Below are positions 11,831-22,168 of a stretch of 64,000 nt of DNA, piece after piece. The notes under the pieces are model-generated. The model was not told the origin of the DNA, searched no databases, and saw only the letters and a list, made by a program, of their open reading frames with translations. The stretch spans positions 24,231,769 to 24,295,768 of the forward strand of contig CM043971.1 of NCBI GenBank assembly GCA_014529385.2, written 5' to 3'. The translations under genes and the position numbers were made by a program. Origin of the DNA: Adiantum capillus-veneris (Eukaryota > Streptophyta > Polypodiopsida > Polypodiales > Pteridaceae). Every line of letters begins with the position of its first letter. Position 1 is the stretch's first letter.

Positions 11831-12255
11831 CTATTGTCGTTTGATCTTTCTTTGCTTGGTTGAATGCATTCTTTCTATCAAATCATTGGTTAGCAGAAAA
11901 TTGTATTTCCTTAAATGACATCCACTAATCCAATTAGCCATTGGTTCACCATCTAGGGTGGACAATTTTACTGCTCCACTTGGAGATAAATCTTCAATGA
12001 TAAATGGTCCATTTTTCTTTTTCTTAAACTTGGGAATGTGTTTCTTAAGGGAATAGACTAAAACTAAGTCCCCTTTCTTGAAGATCTTTGTGATTAAATG
12101 CGAATCAAAAAGATGTTTTTGTTTCCGCTTTTGTGCACAGATATGACCTACAGCAGTTAGCCTTTGCTCGTCTAGATTTTCCAAATCTTCAAGTCTTTCT
12201 GAAAATTCATGTCCAGTCCACTCAAGATTCTGTGCTACCCTTAATGTTGGCAGTA
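11831..12255 (-). pseudogene. TE-C integrase C-terminal domain
   Basis: Continues from the core after one stop (near 12256). Contains KKGDLVLVYSLKKHIPKFKK and GPFIIEDLSPSGAVKL, the SH3-like GPF/Y C-terminal module of Ty3/gypsy integrases, followed by a basic tail (KQRKIKRQ). TE-A lacks this region: its integrase frame stops at the equivalent RVA position. Confidence 0.75.
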
Positions 12256-12259
12256 GAAA

Positions 12260-12937
12260 TTATATTGGCAGGATGGCATCAAGACCATAAACAAGGTTAA
12301 AGGGTGTAGCATTTGGAGCTGTTTTGAATGAAACTCGATAAGCCCATAGAGCAGCATGGAGATTCATTTCCCAATCTGTCCTTCCTGAACTAACTACTTT
12401 AGTTAGCACCAAGCTAAGAATTTTATTTGTATGCTCAACTTGTCCGTTTGCTTGTGGGTGATAGGGAGCTGATTTGTTATGGATGACCATAAACTCATTA
12501 AGCAAATAATCGATTACCTCATTGAGGAAATGGGTTCCCTGATCACTGACAATATCTATTGGTAATACATATCTCATGAATACATACTCATATAAGAATG
12601 CAACAGTGGTTCTTGCATCACTCTTTTGAGTTGTTTTAGCCTCGAACCACTTGGTCAAATAGTCCGTAGCTACAATGATATATTGAGCTTGGGTTCTATA
12701 AGCAGGTGGATGTATTGGTCCTACAAAATCTATACCCCATTTTGCAAAAGCTCTAGCCCCCATCATTGGTCTTAAGGGCATGCTATCTACTCGTGTTGTC
12801 ATTTTTGCTCGTTGACAAGCATCACACCTTCGAACATATTCTTTGGCATCGACAAAAAGTGTTCACCACCATATGCCTGCTATCAAGATTGCTCTTGCAA
12901 TGGTCTCACTAGAAAAGTGACCTCCAGCTAATCCATC
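12260..12937 (-). pseudogene. TE-C integrase core and second zinc module, 3' side of the TE-B insertion
   Basis: Starting at the TE-B insertion point the frame gives GGHFSSETIARA, RRCDACQRAK (zinc-binding CxxC), then the catalytic core with TDYLTKW (first Asp), IVSDQGTHF (second Asp) and ANGQVEHTNK (Glu). This is the standard DD35E retroviral-type integrase that inserts element cDNA into the genome. The first part of the same zinc module is on the other side of TE-B (34285-34680). Disrupted by that insertion, so inactive. Confidence 0.88.
12933..12937. repeat. Target-site duplication CCATC of TE-B, left copy
   Basis: CCATC directly before the TE-B LTR; the second copy is at 34280-34284. Joining across one copy restores TE-C integrase sequence (QAYDG | LAGGHF). 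Confidence 0.92.
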
Positions 12938-13109
12938 TGTCAGGACACGGGTCCTGTACCCTAAGAACTAGGCTAGGCAAGGACTACGGCCACAGGCCGG
13001 GCTAGGCAGTGTGGATAGGGGATCCGTCTAGGGCAAGGGGCTAAGAGCCCACCTATAAAGGGAAGTTGGGAGGAGGATCTATCAGAGCCTAGTTGCCTAG
13101 TTTCTTACA
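12938..13109 (+). repeat. TE-B 5' LTR (172 bp)
   Basis: TGTCAGGACACGGG...TTTCTTACA. Very short for an LTR. Contains a TATA box (TATAAAG, 13054-13060). Matches 34108-34279. Confidence 0.95.
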
Positions 13110-13110
13110 C

Positions 13111-13122
13111 TGGTATCAGAGC
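13111..13122 (+). other. TE-B primer-binding site (tRNA-iMet)
   Basis: TGGTATCAGAGC one base after the LTR. This is complementary to the 3' end of plant initiator tRNA-Met and primes minus-strand cDNA. Confidence 0.93.
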
Positions 13123-13974
13123 TTGGGACTCTCTTCCACTCTCTCTCTAGGCGTGGTCATCTTTGGACCCTAAAAACATGCCCCTTTTGTGAGAACCGTT
13201 GCTTTTTAAGCCCTTTTCCAATTTTAGCTGGGCTTCTTGCCAGATCGGGCAATTCTTCTCGTTTTGGAAACCACTGTGTGGTGCATGAAAATAGGGGGAG
13301 TTAGGCTTGAAGGGAGCGCCCTCAAGTTGCAAGGCTAGCGCCAGTCCCTCGCGGTCGTAGCCTGCTTGTGCATGACACACTCTCATTGTTATCATCCGCG
13401 TCAAAACCTGCACGCTGCGTGCGCTATAAAGCCTTGCGATTTCACATTTAAATGGGCCTTGGGCCATTGAGTTGAATCTTGGCCACTCTCAGCAGCCCTT
13501 CCCACGAGTAGTCGAGCAACTCAAGGTACTCCGGAAATCCATCGTAAGCTACACCCACCGAGGAAAGCCCCTCGATTTTCACGGCTTCAAATTGTACTCG
13601 AATACTGTAGAAAATTCCAGAACCTGCGTGTTCGGGTGGAAGATAAACAACCACAATTCGTTGTTCGGCAAGACTAATTCAGTAATCGAGTGGCCAAGAG
13701 CTTTTTTGATAGGACGTCAAGCTTCGTCGACAACAACTTGTAAGTTTTCCAACAAGTATCCAGCATCACGGATTGCTTAAAGCTTTGCCGACCAACGTAA
13801 TTAGCACGGCTAATTATCGGATACGGTGCAAACTATGACTACGGGAGTATTTTTTGAAATCAAGGCGGAGTTAGCACAACGATTCACTGCTACCACACGG
13901 AGTAGCTATACTGTGCAAGGGCGACCGACATCAGGTATTTTTTCTGAGTACTTCTTACACTGCACTGTGTAGCC
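13123..13974 (+). other. TE-B untranslated leader
   Basis: About 850 bp between primer site and gag start with no supported gene. Open frames on the minus strand here are chance frames. Confidence 0.7.
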
Positions 13975-14469
13975 ATGGATTCGGATATCAACATGAACTT
14001 CAATTTTGACCAAAGTATTCCCGATCTTGCCAATGATGGCTCGCGGCTGGATACTCTCAAGGAGAGTACCCACGACGCTACGATAGGAGAAGATACTTAT
14101 GAATTGCTCGATATTCAAGAATTTCGTGCACTTTAGACACGCATGACAGTCATGGACTAAAATTTTAAGGCTTTAAATGAAAATGTTACTAAACTTTCTA
14201 CTTTAGTCATTCAATTGCTGCAACAGCAGACCAAGGGTCCGGCTGGCACTCACATGCATGAGCACGTTGGAGCACAAGGGCAAGGCCCAATTAATGAAAC
14301 ACTGCATACTCTCACTGACAAAGAGGTATATGATTTGCTGAAGAATTTCAAACCACCATTTTTCAAAGGCGAAGATCGAGAACGTAATAAGGATGCAGTG
14401 AGCATCTTTCTCAGTAAATGGGATGGAATTCATGCCTTACGGTGCACTTCGGATGCAGTAAGAGCTTTG
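13975..14469 (+). pseudogene. TE-B gag, 5' part
   Basis: ATG at 13975 opens a frame with MDSDINMNFNF, two in-frame stops (TAG near 14134, TAA near 14158), a short coiled region (NVTKLSTLVIQLLQQQ) and the start of the gag core (FKPPFFKGEDRE, AVSIFLSKWDGIHALRC, ending SDAVRA). The capsid-type structural protein packages element RNA. It is cut off at 14469, where TE-A LTR sequence begins. About 60 residues expected before the next piece (30077) are absent. Confidence 0.85.
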
Positions 14470-15162
14470 TTGAATCGATCTCAAACTCAAGGGGAAGTCT
14501 ATACACTAGGTAAGAACAACACCCTAAAGACTTGAACTGCAAAATCAACCTAAAACCACTCCCTGCGGTAAACGCATATGAAGACAGGCCGAAAAATACA
14601 GGTGATCGAAACTTGACCCCGATGGTACTAATGTGTAGCTCTACTCGTTGTGGTTCTATAGATATGCTGCACGCTCCATTCCGACACACGAGTTGGAAGA
14701 AAACTCACACCGAAGCTCGTAGGAACTTACCACACATAGCGATAGCGCGCACTCTTGGTATCTGTGCGTAGCGCTCGCCGTTGCTAACACAATGGCGGTG
14801 TCGCTTCTCCAATGGCGGCTCCGTAGCTCGCGTAGCAAGTAGATAAGACTCTCTCTCTCTCTCACTCTCTCTCAGACACAGTCACGACGCTCAAAAACTC
14901 ACTTTGATTAATAATCTGAATCTCCTTAGGTTACAAAAACTTTGGCTTATATACCTCAGCCTTGGAGGTGAGAACATCTCTAACTAATTACATTAGCAAG
15001 TGAAATTACTTCGGGATTACAAGCTGGAAACTCAATTGAGTCCCGTTACTTAATGAATGGCTTAAATCAAACTCAATGTCGAAAAGACATTTATTACAAT
15101 CAATGGTTACAAAATGACGAGTGTGAGAAAAATTGTGGGTGTGATCCTCTGCTGGCTCAACA
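14470..15162 (-). repeat. TE-A 3' LTR, truncated
   Basis: Matches 29383-30076; the first 243 bp (plus orientation) of the full 937-bp LTR are missing at the left edge, along with the target duplication and part of TE-B gag. Includes a minus-strand TATA region (GGTATATAAGCC) near 14943 and a (TC)n tract. Confidence 0.92.
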
Positions 15163-15176
15163 CTCCCCCCCTCCGC
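15163..15176 (-). other. TE-A polypurine tract
   Basis: Minus strand CGGAGGGGGGGAG abutting the LTR end TGTTGAGCC. Confidence 0.88.
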
Positions 15177-15211
15177 GTTCATGTCGTCCCTGACATGACT
15201 TTTATGCTTGG

Positions 15212-18200
15212 TCAATAAAGTCCTGTCGTCTTGAGCATCTGCAAATGTGATTCGTATCGTAGGTTGCCGATGGTCAAGGTTGGGCCGAATATTTTTCTTT
15301 CGTGGGTGAAAAAGCCGGTGTAGAAAGCTTCTTCAAATGTTTGCATGTGGAAGCTAGGCAAAAACATAATCCTTTGGTATAGGAGGTGTAACACTTTTGG
15401 AGAAGGCTGCAATGAAAGATCGTACATCATATCAGTCACTGTGTCGGCCGTCGATAGTAGACTCGAGGTCGTGGCTTTATCTGGCGCGAGCACTTCAATG
15501 CAAGCTAAGAGAGTCCTGCAGATTTTCTTGAGCATCTGACATGAAAGGTCAGGAGAGCCAGTAAAGAGCTTGATGGTGCCCGTTAGGGTTTTCACCATGT
15601 AGGCTTTACTTATTCTCTCTCCTGCCTTTGGTCCTGGCATCCTGGGATAATTAAGCCAATTTGGCTTCTTTTCTGCAATCCTGCCATGCTCTTTCCAGTT
15701 TCTGACTCTTGGCACCGGGCAGAAGGTTGCATCCTCCCGGATCTCCTTTGGTGCCTCCACCAAGTAGATGAGGTAGGCTGGGTATTTGTTCAGCCAACCT
15801 TTCCTCCATCTAGGTTGTGAATCTACTATCTTCTTTGATTGTTCCTCCTTTGTGATGTCTCCTTCGTAAAGAGCGACATACTGCTCCTCCTCTATTCTCT
15901 TTTTCGTCTTTAGCACTTCAAATTTCATCAAAGGGAAAGGCAGGCTGGGTTGCATCCACTGTTCATGGAGCACTTTTGTGTCAAGTCCCTGAAGTCTAAT
16001 GGAGATTAGGAGTCTCCTCTCCCATTCCATTTCCGCCTTGGCACTCTCCTCTGCTGACTTTTCTATTTGGTCATGGAGCCTTTGTTCTTCTTCTTCAGAG
16101 ATTCTTGAAGTCAAGGCCACCTCTTGAGCGGGGGCTGGATCATCAATTGTGGTTGCCTCTACAGTTTCTGGTAGCTCTATGGCTGCTCCACCTGATTCTT
16201 CGTGTGGTGTCTTTGTCTCTCTTCTTTGTTGCTCTTGTAGATCTTGGAGCTGTTTGCGGAGGGCCTCATTCTCTGTCCGTAGTGTTTGATTTTATAATGT
16301 GAGCCTCTCCTCTGCTGCCAATGATCCCTCCGCAATGTGCAACCTTTGCACTTGCTCTAATCTCAGCTCTCTTTGTAAGCTTCGGACCTGGTCTTCCAAA
16401 GCTGGTATGATAACTCCCTCTTGTTTGGTTCCTGCTCTGCTAGCTCTAGGGGTAGTCCTGAGTCTAGTGATTGTTCTTTCTTGGAGCTCGACTCTCTCCC
16501 TTAGCTCAATGAGCTCATCCTTGGCCGCCTCCAACTCATCCTCTATCCGCTCCCTTGCTTCCTGTGCACTTGTTACTTCTCTTGAAGCCTCGGCTAGCTG
16601 GAGTATCAAGCCGTCTCTCTCGTTTTCCGCGTCATAGAGTGATGCTTTATGACTTTCAGATTCAGTCATAGCATTCTCTAATTTTCTCTGCAACTCCGCT
16701 TCCCTTTGTTTGGCTATCTCAATCTCTACTTCCTTTGCCTTGGACCTTTCTTTTATCTTGCTGAGCAGTTCATGCACCATGTGCATGTCTTTTTCATCAT
16801 CATCTGTCAACTCTAAAGCTCTTTCTGCCACCACCACCACCTCCACTGGCTTTGGCTCTTCTAGTGCTTTCGGTTCGTCCAGTTTCTCTTCACTTTCTTT
16901 TGTACTCTTTGTTTTTTCCTCCATCCCTCTCCGTTCATCTTGTTTTTGTAGGGTGATCCCATAAACTGCCTCAAGGGCCTCTTCTTCAGTGTATCCTATC
17001 GCTACCAGATCCTCATAATCATTTCTCTTTTGCTGAACTGGATCTATCTTCTTTTCTTTGGTCTCGGCTTCTGGCTTTTCCATAACATCTGTGTCCACCT
17101 CTATTGTGGTCTCTTCCACAATTTTTTCCGTCTTCTTCGGGCTTGGTACATCAGTAACAGAGGGATGCTTGTCCTCAGCTTCCTTGGCTTTCCCTTTGTC
17201 GGCTTGCCCGTCTATCTCTTGAGGCTTAGTAGACTCATCTACTTTCCTTTTCCCCTTGTCGTCTTTTTTCATCTCAGCTTTTAATTGCTATACCTCCTCT
17301 TCAGTGTATGGCTCGACAGGTTGCTGCTCCAGAATAGCCTCCGAATCCTCATAAGCTTTAATGTATTGATCGTATTGATCAATATGTGGCCTGGCTGAGC
17401 TAGTTCCGACTTTAGTGGGGTCTGGCACCCACTTTTCTTCAAAGTCACCCTTTAGAGCTCTTTCCGCTCTAAACTGCTCCACTAGTCTTTCCATTCTTGC
17501 CGCTTTCTGACTTTTGGTTTGCTTGGGAGCAACCTTCTTCTTTACTTTCTTCCTAAGCGGCTCGTCCACATCCCCTTCAGGTTCTGAAACTACTTCTAGT
17601 TTCCGGCGTGCTCTTGTGGATGCCCTCTTGGATACTTCAGGCTGTTCTTCCTCCTCGTCGGCTTCTCTAAGCCACTCATTCTGGGAGGGAACCTTTGGCC
17701 ACTGATCTCTAGCTCCAATAGCTTCATAAGCTATTCTTGTCAGAATTTCCGCTCCTCCTATGTACTTTGGCTTCTCGTTGTGCATGGAAATTACTTGCTC
17801 GTGGATGTGTTGAGCGTAATTCACCTCTTTTGGCATATTTCTCTTTAATGCCCATGTGATGGTGGTCGCAATGGCATGGGGTGGTGTCGTATACTTTTGC
17901 GGTCTTTTACTGCAAACATGAAGAAATTGGTTGTACAGTTGGCAAAGGGTTGCCGCTCTTGGGTCCGCCATATCTCCATAGGTTGCATTTTGCTTCTTGG
18001 GCCCATAGACCTCTATGCCCTCCCTTCTTTCCCTGACCGAGCTCCCTTTGTTGTGCAGCTTCAATGCGTCTGCAATGAGCTGTGGAGTGATCTGTACTTC
18101 TACTTGCTCTCCATCCATGGCTGTCAATGTGGCTTTTCCATCTTTCTAAATGGATGTTGCCAACTCGTACACTCTTCTTGTATCCACACCTGATGGTCTC

Positions 18201-18547
18201 GAGGTGAAGAAACTGTGCAAGTCTGCCCTTTCCAGGTACCTGCTGATGTCTTCTGACCTGCTATAATCTACCAATTCCTGTGGGATCATCGGTACATCCA
18301 CTGCTTGCCCTTGAGGATCTCTGAAAGTCCCCTGGTAGATCTTTATTCCCTCTTTCTCCAATATTGCTTCCTCCACCCAAGTTTTTGTTGGCTTGAGGGT
18401 TTCTTCTGGAATGTCAAAGGGTTCCGCTTCTGCAAGAGCATCTTTGATTGTCGGTCTTTTTCTCTTCGTTGCCGATGACTTGGCGGAATCCATGGATCTT
18501 GTAACTCCAATTTCAGAAGTTAGCGTCTTTTTAGTACTGAAAGCCAA
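15212..18547 (-). pseudogene. TE-A third ORF (long, coiled-coil, unknown function)
   Basis: A single frame of about 1,110 codons interrupted only by three in-frame stops (TAG near 18146 and 17288, TAA near 16292). N-terminal region: FFTSRPSGVDTRRVYEL, then VQITPQLIADALKLHNKG and PQKYTTPPHAIATTI, similar to the domain labelled putative plant transposon protein. Basic stretch (RKLEVVSEPEGDVDEPLRKK), acidic/lysine-rich linker, long coiled coil (16300-16750), then the conserved C-terminal domain (PRWRKGWLNKYPAYLIYL, FCPVPRVRNWKEHG, MVKTLTGTI, MQTFEEAFYTGFFTHERKIFG). Shared with TE-C 3013-6971. No membrane segment seen. It sits directly behind a palindrome array, so it may be separately transcribed. 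Role unknown. Confidence 0.85.
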
Positions 18548-18660
18548 AATGAAGCTTTTAACTATCCAAATGACTTGAAAATTGAAACATGAGCTATTCA
18601 GGGCCTAAGGATGCAAGGTAGGTGAAAAAATATGCAAAATGGGCTCAAAATCATGCTGGA

Positions 18661-19669
18661 GACATCATACACGTATGATGTCTTTTGTGTCAAAATGACT
18701 TCATATTGGTTGTGCTTGTAGCTGATAGTGTATATATGAGTATCATATGCTTGGATTTGAGTTTGGATCCCATTTGGTCAAGTTTTGGCCAGTTTAGTCT
18801 AGTTCTGCCTCTTGGCAAAATTTTGAAAGGGAATTGGATTTTATGATCCAAATTGGATAAAACTTGGTGGTTCACTTTCAAATGGCATGTAGATCACTTC
18901 TGTTTGGTGGTTGAAGCCCTGAGGTGCCAAATTCACATAGTGAGACATCATACGCGTATGATGTCTTTTAGTGTATTTTTGGACCAAATTTCTCTATAAG
19001 CTTGGATTTGGCTTTAGATAGGCTTATTCAGTGGATTTATGAAGTTTGGATAGATTTTGGGCTAAAAATGGCTCTGGAGACATCATACGCGTATGATGTC
19101 TTTTTCATCAATTTTGCATGGGGCTGGTTCTGTGGACTCCCCATGTACTAGTGAAGGACTGTCTCTACTCAAATCTTGGTTTGGACTTGAGTATGTTGGA
19201 TTTGGGCCAAAAATAGTCTTTAGGTGAAGGATTTTCCCTCAATTGGGCTAATGGGGTGATCCTCTTGACCAAATGGTTCCAAATTTCATATGTAGCATGT
19301 ATTAGATATATATAATGGATGTATGATGACAAATGAGCAGTTTTGGCTCTGTAAGTGCAAATAGACATCATACGCGTATGATGTCTTTTGTGTCAAAATG
19401 GTGCTTTTTGGTTCCAGATAGCTTGTAGATGTGTTGATCAACAATCCTACAAAGTTTCAATGAGTTTGGAGTTATTTTGACAAAATTAGGACCAAAAATC
19501 AATTTTATGGCCTACTTTGCGTCTTTTTGGTTTTCCTTGGGTTTTCTAACTCCAATTCTCATGATACTTGGTTCATAGGATGTGATCAACATGTGGAATG
19601 AGGCTATGCACTCAAATGTTGAAATGGATGTGAAATTCATGCTGTGAGACATCATACGCGTATGATGTC
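18661..19669. repeat. TE-A 3' palindrome array (5 copies)
   Basis: Copies start at 18661 (one mismatch), 18944, 19079, 19364 and 19648 (all four perfect). Each is GACATCATACG followed by its reverse complement. Start-to-start spacing is 283, 135, 285 and 284 bp. Several copies extend the symmetry with AAAA/TTTT flanks. Neighbouring units share traces of tandem origin (for example TTTTGTGTCAAAATG after the first and fourth copies). Lies between the integrase end and the third ORF. Confidence 0.95.
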
Positions 19670-19720
19670 TTTTCTTGAAATGTTGGTCTTTTTGTGCAAA
19701 GAATGCTTTGTGCTACTGCC

Positions 19721-20164
19721 CTAAGCCACCCTTAAGGTTGAAATCAAGAATTCTATTGGTAAGATAGCATTTAGCCCAAAAACCATGTTATATGGGGTCG
19801 TTCCTATTGATGTTTTATATGCTACCCTATATGCCCATAATGTTGAATGCAACTTCTGGTCCCAGTCAGTTCTCGACTCAGATACAATCTTCGTAAGGAC
19901 CGTGCATATGGTTTTGTTTGTTGCTTCAGCTTGTCTGTTTGCTTGTGGATGATACGGGGCTGATTTCCTATGGATTACCATGAATTCATCTAGAAGGATC
20001 TCTATCACTTCATTTATAAAATGTGTGCCTCGATCACTCACAATTTCTATTGGCAATCCATATCGTACAAAGACGTATTCATATAGAAATTGTGTCATGG
20101 TCCTGGCATCTGCTTTTTGAGTTGCCTTTGCTTCGACCCACTTTTTTAGATAGTCTGTAGCCAC
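19721..20164 (-). pseudogene. TE-A integrase core
   Basis: Contains ATDYLKKWVEAKATQ (first catalytic Asp), IEIVSDRGTHF (second Asp) and QAEATNKTI (Glu), then LWAYRVAYKTSIGTTPYNMVFG. A typical Ty3/gypsy integrase core, joined to the zinc module upstream by a frameshift near 20220. It stops at TLRVA, exactly where TE-C continues into its C-terminal domain, so TE-A lost the DNA-binding C-terminus. Confidence 0.9.
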
Positions 20165-20219
20165 AACGATGTATTGTGCATGAGTCTTATATGCAGGAGG
20201 TGAAATGGGTCCGACATAA

Positions 20220-20830
20220 TCAATCCCCCATTTTGCAAAAGCTCTTGTCCCCCATCATTGGTCTAAGCGGCATATCATCTCTTTTAAGTGGTACTTTGGT
20301 CCGCTGACAGTCATCACACCGTTTAACGTATTCCTCAGCGTCCATATGTAATGTTGGCCACCATATTCCTGCGGCTAAGACAAGTTTTGTTGTCTTATCA
20401 CCTGAGAAATGGCCTCCACCTACTCCTCCATGAGCTTGCTCCAGGATTATCACATACTCAGACTCTGATGCGCAAATCCTAAGCTGGTTGTCTTTACCTC
20501 TCTTATAGAGTTGATCTCCTATTAAAGTGTAATCTCTAGCTTCTGTCTCTACAGATTTTTGATGAGCTTTTGACGTTCCTTCTGGGAAAGCTTTGTTTGT
20601 GAGATATTCAACAATATACTGACTCCATTCCGGAGCGATCATTATCTGATATAATGTCGAATACTCTGCTGGCGGTTTTGATGAACATACAATACATACA
20701 GTGACATATTCATGTACGCTTTCTTTCATTCTTGGCCAATAGACTCCCAATTGTAACAATTCCTATATGTGTTCCTTCTTTAACAATGAAATGCACATTC
20801 CTGAACATGTGCTTTGCGCAGATATATATT
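20220..20830 (-). pseudogene. TE-A tandem integrase zinc-binding modules
   Basis: Two H2C2-type units occur in series. The first has AHVQECAFH, a frameshift near 20770, GVYWPRMKESVHEY and the pair CIVC. The second has RDYTLIGDQLYKRGKDN, EQAHGGVGGGHF, AAGIWWPTLHMDAEEYV and the pair CDDC followed by QRTK. Ty3/gypsy integrases normally carry one such module, which binds zinc and folds the N-terminal domain. TE-C shows the same duplication (34285-34700 plus 12800-12937), so it is ancestral to both families. Confidence 0.8.
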
Positions 20831-22168
20831 ATACTCCTCAGGATTGATGCATAGTCGTAAAACATGATCATTTCCCAATTGATACAACCTTCCTGCAACC
20901 AATTGAAGATTCTTGGATTGCTGAATAGCAATATGTTTCTGGTTGTATTCTCTTCTATCAAACTCTCCTCCATAGGTTAATAGGCTAACGACTTTTTGAG
21001 ACCACTTCGGTATCATTTCTATGTTGAACAAGTACGCGTCTGGCATGTCGTCATCTACTCCTATAGGGTCTTCCCCATTCGTCAATCGCAAAAGATGATC
21101 AGGTCTAAGATGTGTTTTTCCTTTCTTTACTACTACCGTGAAGTCGAATTCCAGTAAGATAATGAACCATCTCACTATTCTCCTGGTATTGCATGGTTTA
21201 TTCACTAAGTAGAGCAAGGCTTGGTGATCCGTAAAAAACACAAAGTTGTTGGCTAGAAGATAATGCCGAAATTTCTTCACAGCATATATCATTCCTAATC
21301 CTTCTCGCTCTATTGTGGTGTAATTCTTCTCTGCATTGTTGAGCTGTCGACTGGCGTAACAGATAGGAAAATCCATGTTTCCTTCTTCTAGCTGAGCCAG
21401 AATGCATCCTATTGCATATGCCGAAGCATCTATATGCACATGGAATATCTTCTTCCAATCTGGTGATTTCAAGACTGGAGCAGTAATGAGTGCCTCTTTC
21501 AATTTCTTGAATGATTCCTCACACTCCTCTGTCCATTCAAAGTTCACTATTAGCCTGTAAACTGGTTGGCCTATTATAGCGTACATGTAAATGAATCGTC
21601 TATAATATCCGCAATGTCCCATAAAGCTCTGTACTTGTTTTGCATTAGTTGGTCTAGGCATATCCACTATAACTTTTATCTTCTCTAAATCCGTGGATAT
21701 TCCGTTTTGTGAGACAATATGTCCCAGAATTCTGCCCTGTCGGACCATAAACACACATTTCTCAGGATTGAGACAAATGCGATATGTCCTACATTTCTCA
21801 AATACTTTTCTTAGGTGTTCTAGATGCTCATCTCTCAGAAGAGAATGTACACATAAGTCATCCATGTATATTTCTAGAAACAACCTTAAGTATTCTTTGA
21901 AAGCATGCGTCATCAGCCTCTGGAAGGTTGCGGGAGCATTGGTTAGACCAAAAGGCATAACCCGATAAGCATAAATTCCCCACTCCGTTGCAAAAGCTGT
22001 TTTATGTTGATCTGTCGGTGCTATGGCTAGCTGGTTATATCCTGAAAAACCATCAAGAAAGGAGTATGCTGTTTTCCCTGATACACGCTCTAGAACATGA
22101 TCAGTTATCGGCAGGGGATAATTGTCCCTGATTGTTGCAGCATTCACTTTCTTTAAGTTGACACACAC
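20780..22168 (-). pseudogene. TE-A reverse transcriptase and RNase H
   Basis: RT palm with [29 protein letters not shown] and the YMDD catalytic box (IYMDDLCVHS), then FMGHCGYYRRFI. RNase H follows (HVHIDASAYAIGCILAQ, YTTIEREGLGMIYAVKKFRHYL, FTDHQALLYL). These copy element RNA into cDNA and degrade the template. Joined in frame to the upstream ORF through a TGA at 22169; the homologous codon in TE-C is CGA (Arg), so the stop is a simple C-to-T change. Confidence 0.95.

Noticed and set aside
13147-13654. Minus-strand frames of 106 and 68 codons in the TE-B leader
   Set aside because: They lie antisense in the untranslated leader of TE-B and show no domain or homologue elsewhere in the window.
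18661-19669. Palindrome array as a CRISPR array
   Set aside because: Spacing of 135-285 bp is far too long, the units are inside a eukaryotic retrotransposon, and there are no cas genes.
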